A stretch of DNA of 12,346 nucleotides from Rhodobacterales bacterium CG2_30_65_12 (GTDB lineage Bacteria > Pseudomonadota > Alphaproteobacteria > Rhodobacterales > Rhodobacteraceae): positions 3,169-15,514 of the forward strand of contig MNZL01000084.1 in assembly GCA_001873585.1 (NCBI GenBank), written 5' to 3'. Both the position numbers and the translations under genes were made by a program. A model generated the notes under the pieces. The model was given only the letters and a program-made list of their open reading frames with translations. It was not told the DNA's origin and did no database searches. Position 1 is the stretch's first letter; each line of letters begins with the position of its first letter. Positions 5,807-12,346 of the stretch are shown here, piece after piece.

Positions 5807-7111
5807 ATGAAACTGAAACAGACGCTGCTTGCCGCGTCCGCGATGGCGCTTGTCACCGCATCCGGCGCATTGGCGCAAACCATTACCGTCGCCACCGTCA
5901 ACAACGGCGACATGATCCGCATGCAAGGCTACACCGACCAGTTCACCGAAGCGACCGGGATCGGGGTTGAATGGGTGACGCTGGAAGAAAACGTGCTGCG
6001 TCAGCGCGTAACCACCGACATTTCCACCAAGGGCGGCCAGTTCGACATCATGACGATCGGCATGTATGAAACCCCGATCTGGGGCGCCAATGGCTGGCTC
6101 GTGCCGCTCGATGATCTGTCGGCCGAGTATGACGCCGCCGACATCCTGCCCGCGATGCGCGGCGGGCTGTCCCACGAAGGAACGCTTTATGCTGCGCCGT
6201 TCTACGGCGAGTCGTCGATGGTCATGTATCGCACCGACCTGATGGATAAAGCCGGGCTCGAAATGCCTGAGGCGCCGAGCTGGGAATTCATCCGCGAAGC
6301 TGCGGCCGCGATGACCGACCGCGACAACGACATCAACGGCATTTGCTTGCGCGGCAAGGCCGGCTGGGGTGAGGGCGGTGCCTTCATCACCGTCACCGGC
6401 AACTCGTTTGGCGCGCGTTGGTTCGATGAAGACTGGAATGCCCAGTTCGATCAGCCCGAATGGAAGGAGGCGCTGACCTTCTTCGTCGACATGATGTCGG
6501 AATCCGGGCCGGCCGGCTACTCGACCAACGGGTTCAACGAAAACCTGTCGCTGTTCCAGCAGGGCAAGTGCGGCATGTGGATCGACGCCACCGTGGCGGC
6601 CTCCTTCGTGACCAACCCCAACGAATCGTCGGTGGCCGACAAAGTCGGCTTCGCCCTCGCGCCGAACAAGGATGGTATCGAAAAGCGGTCGAACTGGCTC
6701 TGGGCTTGGGCGCTTGCGATCCCGGCGGGCACCCAGAAGGAAGAGGCAGCCAAGGCCTTCATCGAGTGGGCGACCTCGAAAGAGTATATCGAGCTCGTCG
6801 CGGCCAACGAAGGCTGGGCGAACGTGCCCCCGGGCACGCGGACCTCGCTCTATGAGAACCCCGAATACCAGAAGGTTCCGTTCGCGAAGATGACGCTCGA
6901 CTCGATCAATGCCGCCGACCCGACCAACCCGACTGTGAAGCCGGTGCCGTATGTTGGTGTGCAGTTCGTGGCCATCCCCGAGTTTGCCGGCATCGCTACC
7001 GAAGTCAGCCAGGAATTCTCGGCCGTCTACGCTGGCCAGCAGACCGTCGATGAAGCGCTTGCGAAAGCACAGGCGTTGACCACCGACGCGATGGAAGCTG
7101 CGGGCTATTAA
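5807..7111 (+). CDS. smoE: Sorbitol/mannitol ABC transporter, periplasmic substrate-binding protein SmoE
   Basis: Extracellular-solute-binding protein (SBP family 1), 434 residues, about the size of SmoE of R. sphaeroides. It has a classical Sec signal peptide: basic MKLKQ, a hydrophobic core, and ALA before Gln24 as the predicted cleavage site. There is no lipobox cysteine, so the protein should be free in the periplasm. The mature start TITVATVNNGDM, GQFDIMTIGMYETPIWGANGWLVPLDDL and the acidic, aromatic-rich body are typical of polyol receptors in this family. The substrate is assigned from the operon, which carries sorbitol and mannitol dehydrogenases downstream; glucitol, mannitol or arabitol are all possible. 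It is first in the operon, with its own promoter and a palindromic operator upstream and a strong hairpin after its stop. Confidence 0.88.
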   Translation: MKLKQTLLAASAMALVTASGALAQTITVATVNNGDMIRMQGYTDQFTEATGIGVEWVTLEENVLRQRVTTDISTKGGQFDIMTIGMYETPIWGANGWLVPLDDLSAEYDAADILPAMRGGLSHEGTLYAAPFYGESSMVMYRTDLMDKAGLEMPEAPSWEFIREAAAAMTDRDNDINGICLRGKAGWGEGGAFITVTGNSFGARWFDEDWNAQFDQPEWKEALTFFVDMMSESGPAGYSTNGFNENLSLFQQGKCGMWIDATVAASFVTNPNESSVADKVGFALAPNKDGIEKRSNWLWAWALAIPAGTQKEEAAKAFIEWATSKEYIELVAANEGWANVPPGTRTSLYENPEYQKVPFAKMTLDSINAADPTNPTVKPVPYVGVQFVAIPEFAGIATEVSQEFSAVYAGQQTVDEALAKAQALTTDAMEAAGY

Positions 7112-7122
7112 GCTCTCCTCCC

Positions 7123-7156
7123 AGTCCAGGGGGCGGTGAAAACTGCCCTCTGGATT
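7123..7156 (+). promoter_or_regulatory. Stem-loop with GAAA tetraloop between smoE and smoF
   Basis: Bases 7123-7137 pair with 7142-7156 without bulges (15 bp, three of them G-U), closed by the tetraloop GAAA (7138-7141), a GNRA loop. It starts 12 bp after the smoE stop. Only TTT (7155-7157) and a moderately T-rich stretch follow, so it is at most a leaky terminator. More likely it acts as a 3' stabiliser that raises receptor mRNA over permease mRNA. Pairing is seen; function is inferred. The rest of the gap up to 7224 holds only the smoF ribosome site. Confidence 0.7.
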
Positions 7157-7210
7157 TCAGTTTCTGATATACTGACCCCGTTCGCATGCGATGGCACTTG
7201 GCCGTCAACC

Positions 7211-7217
7211 GAGGAGG
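7211..7217 (+). promoter_or_regulatory. Ribosome binding site that fixes the smoF start
   Basis: GAGGAGG lies seven bases before the ATG at 7225. The in-frame ATG at 7219 would have only one base of spacing, and the ATG at 7186 has no ribosome site, so 7225 is preferred. Confidence 0.75.
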
Positions 7218-7224
7218 CATGCCC

Positions 7225-8103
7225 ATGGCTACCCAGCATTCCCGCTCCGCCGCTCGGCTGATGATCGCGCCCGCCGTCACCCTTCTGCTCGGCTGGATGC
7301 TTATCCCACTATCAATGACGCTGTTCTTTTCGTTCAAGAAATACCTGCCGATGCGCGGTGATTCTCTTGAGAATGGCCTCGATTGGGTGGGATTCGAAAA
7401 CTACGCTCGATTCGTGACCTCAAGTTCTTTCTGGCCCGCCGTGCAGGCAACACTGATCATCGTCGGCGGCGTGCTTGTTGTGACAGTGATCCTGGGCGTG
7501 ATTCTGGCGCTGCTGCTCGACCAGGAAATGTGGGGCCAAGGGATTGTGAGAATCCTCGTCATCGCACCCTTTTTCGTCATGCCAACGGTTTCTGCATTGT
7601 TGTGGAAAAACATGTTCATGGACCCGATCAACGGGTTCTTCGCCCATATTCTCAAGGCTGTCGGGTTGCAGCCCATCGCATTCCTGTCGCAGCATTCTCT
7701 GGGCGCTCTGGTCACCATCGTTTCCTGGCAGTGGCTTCCGTTTGCGACGCTCATCCTGCTGACGGCCACGCAATCGCTCGACCGCGAGCAACTCGAAGCG
7801 GCCGAGATGGACGGCGCGCGCTGGCAATCGCGGTTTATCTACATCATGTTGCCACATCTCGCGCGCGCAATCACCGTGGTGATCCTGATCCAGACAATCT
7901 TCCTTCTGGGCATCTTCGCCGAGATCCTCGTCACCACCCAGGGTTCATTCGGCACCAAGACGCTGACCTATCTGATCTTCCAGCGTGTGCTGGAAAGCCA
8001 GAACGTGGGCCTTGGCTCTGCCGGTGGTGTTTACGCCATCATTCTTGCCAACATCGTTGCCATCTTCCTGATGCGCATCGTCGGCAAGAACCTCGACGCA
8101 TAG
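7225..8103 (+). CDS. smoF: Sorbitol/mannitol ABC transporter, permease SmoF
   Basis: Inner-membrane permease of the MalF type that forms the polyol channel with SmoG. It has 292 residues when started at 7225. Hydrophobic segments lie near residues 12-35, 73-98, 108-128, 160-180, 214-236 and 266-284, fitting six spans. The ATPase-docking EAA loop reads EAAEMDGARWQSRF at about 191-204, followed by MLPHLARA. IAPAVTLLLGWMLIPL near the N-terminus and VGFENYARF (55-63) are family-typical. The start is chosen by GAGGAGG seven bases upstream; two further in-frame ATGs at 7186 and 7219 are less well placed. It is separated from smoE by 113 bp containing a hairpin, and from smoG by 13 bp. Identity as SmoF rather than another CUT1 permease depends on the operon. 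Confidence 0.88.
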   Translation: MATQHSRSAARLMIAPAVTLLLGWMLIPLSMTLFFSFKKYLPMRGDSLENGLDWVGFENYARFVTSSSFWPAVQATLIIVGGVLVVTVILGVILALLLDQEMWGQGIVRILVIAPFFVMPTVSALLWKNMFMDPINGFFAHILKAVGLQPIAFLSQHSLGALVTIVSWQWLPFATLILLTATQSLDREQLEAAEMDGARWQSRFIYIMLPHLARAITVVILIQTIFLLGIFAEILVTTQGSFGTKTLTYLIFQRVLESQNVGLGSAGGVYAIILANIVAIFLMRIVGKNLDA

Positions 8104-8116
8104 GGAGGAGAGAGAC

Positions 8117-8947
8117 ATGGCACGTGCCGTTACCCCCCGGCGCAAGGCGCTGAACACAGTGGTCGCCTGGGTGATCGGTCTGATCATCTTCTTCCCGATC
8201 ATGTGGATCTTCATCCTCTCGTTCAAAACCGAGGGAAGTGCGATCCTGCCGCCACTCGACGTGCTGAGGTCTTCCTGGACCTTCGAGAACTACGGTGTGG
8301 TCCAGGACCGGTCGGACTATTTCAAATATTTTGGAAACTCGGTCGTGCTGGCCTTCGGATCCACACTGCTTGGCCTGATCATCGCCGTCCCGGCGGCCTG
8401 GGCGATGGCATTCGTGCCGTCGCGGCGAACCAAAGACATCCTGATGTGGATGCTGTCGACCAAGATGCTCCCGGCTGTCGGTGTGCTTTACCCGATCTAT
8501 CTCCTGTTTATCAAACTGGGCATTCTCGATAGCCGGATCGGTCTGACCATCGTGCTGATGCTGATCAACCTGCCGATCATCATCTGGATGCTCTACACCT
8601 ACTTTCGTGAAATCCCCGGCGAAATCCTCGAAGCCGCCCGGATGGACGGCGCCAATCTGCGCGAGGAAGTGCTTTACGTGCTCACGCCGATGGCGATCCC
8701 GGGCATCGCCAGCACGGTGCTGCTCAACGTGATCCTTGCGTGGAACGAGGCGTTCTGGACGCTCAACCTCACGGCGGCGAATGCGGCCCCGCTCACCGCC
8801 TTCATCGCCTCCTACTCCTCGCCGGAAGGGTTGTTCTACGCCAAGCTCTCGGCGGCGAGCGTCATGGCCATTGCGCCGATTCTAATCATGGGCTGGTTCA
8901 GCCAGAAACAACTTGTCCGCGGCCTGACCTTCGGCGCGGTGAAATAA
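8117..8947 (+). CDS. smoG: Sorbitol/mannitol ABC transporter, permease SmoG
   Basis: Second inner-membrane permease (MalG type), 276 residues. Hydrophobic segments lie near 13-34, 73-98, 109-131, 141-160, 193-213 and 240-262. The EAA loop EAARMDGANLREEV lies at about 172-185, followed by YVLTPMAIPG. The N-terminal FFPIMWIFILSFKTE (25-39) and the C-terminal QKQLVRGLTFGAVK are typical of MalG-like polyol permeases. GGGAGGAG at 8103-8110 lies six bases upstream of the ATG and begins at the last base of the smoF stop. smoK starts 12 bp after the stop. The protein should pair with SmoF to carry sorbitol or mannitol across the inner membrane. Confidence 0.9.
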   Translation: MARAVTPRRKALNTVVAWVIGLIIFFPIMWIFILSFKTEGSAILPPLDVLRSSWTFENYGVVQDRSDYFKYFGNSVVLAFGSTLLGLIIAVPAAWAMAFVPSRRTKDILMWMLSTKMLPAVGVLYPIYLLFIKLGILDSRIGLTIVLMLINLPIIIWMLYTYFREIPGEILEAARMDGANLREEVLYVLTPMAIPGIASTVLLNVILAWNEAFWTLNLTAANAAPLTAFIASYSSPEGLFYAKLSAASVMAIAPILIMGWFSQKQLVRGLTFGAVK

Positions 8948-8959
8948 GGGCAAACGGAC

Positions 8960-9960
<1,001 letters not shown>

Positions 9961-9964
<4 letters not shown>

Positions 9965-10731
9965 AACGTCTTGACGGCAAGGTGGCCCTCGTCACCGGCG
10001 GCGCACGCGGCATTGGCCGGGCAATCTGTGAAGCTTACATCGCAGCGGGCGCGCGCGTGGCCGTAGCCGACCGGCTGGCGCACGAGGCCGAGGAGACCGC
10101 CGCAAGTCTGGGCGATAACGCCATGGCCGTGACGATGGACGTAACCGACCTCGCCGCCATCGCCGCCGGGGTGAAAGCGGTTGAAGGCAAATGGGGCGGG
10201 ATCGACGTGCTGGTCAACAACGCCGGCATTTTCAACATGGCCTCGATCGACAAGATCACGCCCGAGGATTACCGCCGGCAGTATGACGTGAACGTCGGCG
10301 GCACGATCTTCACCATCCAGGCGGTGGTGCCGGGGATGAAAAAGCGCGGCGGCGGTGCGATCATCAATTTCAGCTCCCAGGCTGGCCGGCGCGGTGAGCC
10401 CAATATCGCGATCTATTGCTCGTCCAAGGCCGCGGTGATCTCGGTCACCCAATCGCTGGCGCTGGAAATGGCAAAGGACAATATACGGATAAACGCCATC
10501 GCGCCCGGCGTGGTGGATACGCCGATGTGGGAGATGGTCGACAGCCAGTTTGCCAAATATGAAAACAAGCCGCTTGGCCAGAAAAAGCGCGAAGTCGGTG
10601 AAGCCGTGCCACTGGGCCGGATGGGCAACCCGGACGACATCGCCGGGCCTTGCGTGTTTCTCGCCTCCGACGAGGCGCGCTACATTACCGCCCAGACGCT
10701 CAACGTCGACGGCGGCAACTGGATGAGCTGA
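9961..10731 (+). CDS. smoS: Sorbitol dehydrogenase SmoS (short-chain dehydrogenase/reductase)
   Basis: Cytoplasmic NAD-dependent enzyme oxidising D-sorbitol to D-fructose; the R. sphaeroides enzyme also takes galactitol (to tagatose) and L-iditol. The 256 residues equal its length. Classical SDR elements are TGGARGIG (12-19) for NAD binding, Asp60-Val61 after the fourth strand, NNAG (86-89), Asn111, and the catalytic Ser139, Tyr152 and Lys156 in IYCSSK. SQAGRRGE, NAIAPGVVDTPMWEMVD, FAKYENKPLGQKKREVG and the terminal NVDGGNWMS closely follow SmoS, which separates it from general SDR proteins such as acetoin or 3-oxoacyl-ACP reductases. Its ATG lies within the smoK stop (4-bp overlap). It shares the transcript with the transporter, so uptake and oxidation are made together. 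Confidence 0.92.
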
Positions 10732-10755
10732 GGCTCTGCGCGGGCTGTCAGTCAC

Positions 10756-10764
10756 AAGGAAGGA
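10756..10764 (+). promoter_or_regulatory. Ribosome binding site that fixes the mtlK start
   Basis: AAGGAAGGA, five bases before the ATG at 10770. The frame is open further upstream to 10650, inside smoS, but this site and the family N-terminus favour 10770. Confidence 0.75.
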
Positions 10765-10769
10765 ATCCC

Positions 10770-12242
10770 ATGGCCGTGAAACTCTCCAACGCCACCCTCG
10801 ATCAGCTCCCCGAAGGCGTGAAGCGGCCCACCTATGACCGCTCGAAACTCACCCCCGGCATCGTTCATATCGGGCTGGGAAATTTTCATCGCGCGCACCA
10901 GTCGTGGTATCTGCACCAGCTGATGCAGCAGGGGCTTGCGCAGGATTGGGCCATCGTCGGCGCGGGGGTGCGCGCCTACGATGAAGACATGCGCCGCAAA
11001 CTGGCGGCGCAGGATTACCTCACCACGCTGATCGAGCTCGATCCTTCCGGGCGGTCGGCCGAGGTGGTGGGTGCGATGATCGACTACGTGGCTGTCGAAG
11101 ACGGCAATGGCCCGCTGATTGCCCGCATGAGCCAGCCCGATATCCGCATCGTCGCCCTCACTGTCACCGAGGGTGGCTATTTCATCGACCCGGCCACCGG
11201 CGGGTTTGACGCCGCCCACCCCGATATTGTGCACGATGCCGCCCACCCCGAGGCGCCGCGCACCGCCTTCGGCGCAATCGTAGCCGCCCTTCGCAAGCGG
11301 CGCGAAAGCGGGGTTGGCCCGTTCACCGGCCAATGCTGTGACAATCTGCAATCCAACGGTGACGTGCTGCGCCAGACGGTCGTCTCCCTCGCGCGGCTGT
11401 CCGACCCGGCGTTGGCCGACTGGATCGACGCGCAATGCACCTTCCCCAATGCGATGGTCGATTGCATCGTGCCCGCCACCGGCCCGAAGGAACTGGCGCT
11501 GGTGCAGACCTTCGGCATCGACGACGCCGTGCCGGTGACCCATGAAAATTTCCGCCAATGGGTGATTGAGGATGATTTCTGTCAGGGCCGGCCCGACTGG
11601 GAAAAGGCCGGCGCCACGATGACCGACGATGTGCACAGCTTCGAGCGGATGAAAATCCGCATGCTGAACGGTGGCCACCAGATCATCTCCGACCTCGGCG
11701 AACTGCTCTCGGTTGAAACGATCTCGGGCGCGCTGGAGCACGACGGCATCCGCGCCGTGTTCGAGAAAGTCGAGCGTGAGGAGATCATGCCGCATATCGA
11801 CGCGGTGCCGGGCTTTACGCCAGAGCAATACCTTGAGCTTCTGCTGAGCCGCTTCTCCAACCCGATGATCGTCGACACCACCCGCCGGGTGGCCTTCGAT
11901 GGCTCGTCGCGCCATCCCGGATTCGTGCTCGGCTCGGTGCGCGACGGGCTTGCTGCCGGCAATCCGGTCGCGGGGCTGGCGCTGATCGAGGCGGCGTGGT
12001 GCCGGATGTGCGCAGGCAGCCGCGAAGACGGCAGCACGATCGCGCCGAACGATCCGTTCTGGCCCGATCTCGAAGCCGTGGCGCAGCGGGCCAAGGACGA
12101 TCCGCGCGTCTGGCTCCAGCAGCGCCAGACCTACGGCGACCTTGCCGACCAGCCGCGCTTTGCCGAGGCGTTCGAGAACTGGCTGCGGCTGATCTGGGCC
12201 GAAGGTCTGGCCGAGGCGATGGATGTCTACCTCGCCGGTTGA
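10770..12242 (+). CDS. mtlK: Mannitol 2-dehydrogenase MtlK (polyol-specific long-chain dehydrogenase)
   Basis: Cytoplasmic NAD-dependent enzyme that oxidises D-mannitol to D-fructose and, in related enzymes, D-arabitol to D-xylulose or D-sorbitol to D-fructose. It has 490 residues, close to the 477-493 usual for the family. The N-terminal Rossmann domain begins with HIGLGNFHRAHQ (33-44). CDNLQSNGD (190-198) contributes an active-site Asn. The catalytic cluster KIRMLNGGH gives Lys295, Asn300 and His303, the same numbers as in the Pseudomonas fluorescens enzyme. The enzyme is monomeric and needs no zinc in characterised members. It is the last gene of the smo operon, 38 bp after smoS. It stops 6 bp before the convergent gene on the other strand, with no obvious terminator in between. 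No fructokinase gene follows. Confidence 0.95.
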   Translation: MAVKLSNATLDQLPEGVKRPTYDRSKLTPGIVHIGLGNFHRAHQSWYLHQLMQQGLAQDWAIVGAGVRAYDEDMRRKLAAQDYLTTLIELDPSGRSAEVVGAMIDYVAVEDGNGPLIARMSQPDIRIVALTVTEGGYFIDPATGGFDAAHPDIVHDAAHPEAPRTAFGAIVAALRKRRESGVGPFTGQCCDNLQSNGDVLRQTVVSLARLSDPALADWIDAQCTFPNAMVDCIVPATGPKELALVQTFGIDDAVPVTHENFRQWVIEDDFCQGRPDWEKAGATMTDDVHSFERMKIRMLNGGHQIISDLGELLSVETISGALEHDGIRAVFEKVEREEIMPHIDAVPGFTPEQYLELLLSRFSNPMIVDTTRRVAFDGSSRHPGFVLGSVRDGLAAGNPVAGLALIEAAWCRMCAGSREDGSTIAPNDPFWPDLEAVAQRAKDDPRVWLQQRQTYGDLADQPRFAEAFENWLRLIWAEGLAEAMDVYLAG

Positions 12243-12248
12243 TCTGGC

Positions 12249-12346
12249 TCACCCCGCGCCCGGCGCCGCGCCCCCGGCCAGCAGACTGGCGTTACCGCCT
12301 GCGGCGGTGGTGTCAACGCAGAGGTGGCGCTCAAGCCGGGCGTGGC
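12249..12346 (-). CDS. putA: C-terminal tail of probable bifunctional proline dehydrogenase/P5C dehydrogenase PutA (rest outside window)
   Basis: On the - strand a frame is open from the window edge to a TGA at 12251-12249, giving 31 residues. The readable part RHLCVDTTAAGGNASLLAGG resembles the end of PutA proteins, where the closing strand of the glutamate-semialdehyde dehydrogenase domain carries a V-N/D-T-x-A-A-G-G-N-A-S motif. PutA oxidises proline to glutamate in two steps. Only this tail is visible, so the call rests on one motif; another aldehyde dehydrogenase of the same superfamily is possible. The gene converges on mtlK with 6 bp between stops. Confidence 0.7.
   Translation of the reverse strand, partial: HARLERHLCVDTTAAGGNASLLAGGAAPGAG

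Noticed and set aside
7145..7173. Internal promoter before smoF based on TATACT at 7168-7173
   Set aside because: The -10 match is good but the bases 17 bp upstream (GCCCTC) do not resemble a -35 element and lie inside the hairpin.
7158..7174. Short inverted repeat CAGT-N9-ACTG as an operator before smoF
   Set aside because: Four-base arms occur often by chance, and no second copy was seen.
10752..11915. Long - strand frame of 387 codons opposite mtlK
   Set aside because: Antisense shadow of a strongly conserved gene; His/Gly/Arg-rich product, no convincing ribosome site, no recognisable domain.

Overview
The window looks like a chromosomal segment of an alphaproteobacterium, most likely of the Rhodobacteraceae (Rhodobacter/Roseobacter group). 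The DNA is GC-rich, genes are tightly packed with purine-rich ribosome binding sites, and the gene order smoE-smoF-smoG-smoK-smoS-mtlK is the polyol operon known from Rhodobacter sphaeroides. No rRNA, tRNA, CRISPR array, insertion sequence or phage gene is visible. All attributions come from reading the sequence and from recalled family knowledge; no database search was run.

Left part (1-3788, + strand): a glycerol-3-phosphate ABC importer, ugpB (its 5' end lies outside the window), ugpA, ugpE and ugpC. The last three are fused by a 1-bp overlap and a 0-bp junction, and a stable stem-loop separates ugpB from ugpA. The operon ends 5 bp from the end of a convergent gene.

Centre (3794-5806): a small class I aldolase of the transaldolase family on the - strand, with fructose-6-phosphate-aldolase-type active-site residues. 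A 196-bp divergent intergenic region separates it from a LacI-family regulator on the + strand. That region holds an operator-like site (4549-4562) sharing ten identical bases with a perfect 14-bp palindrome (5719-5732). The palindrome lies just upstream of a good sigma70-type promoter (5741-5769) for the next operon. The economical reading is that the LacI-type protein controls itself, the aldolase and the polyol operon.

Right part (5807-12242, + strand): a sorbitol/mannitol uptake and oxidation operon. It has a periplasmic binding protein (smoE), a 15-bp hairpin with a GAAA tetraloop, two permeases (smoF, smoG), an ATPase (smoK), an SDR-type sorbitol dehydrogenase (smoS) and a long-chain mannitol 2-dehydrogenase (mtlK). 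Sorbitol and mannitol both end as fructose. No fructokinase or xylulokinase follows, because mtlK ends 6 bp from the convergent 3' end of what appears to be putA (12249-12346).

Most of the window is well-known transport and catabolism. The parts that deserve attention are the LacI operator pair, the aldolase tied to it, an atypical hinge helix in the regulator, the missing sugar kinase, and the two mRNA hairpins placed after the two binding-protein genes.
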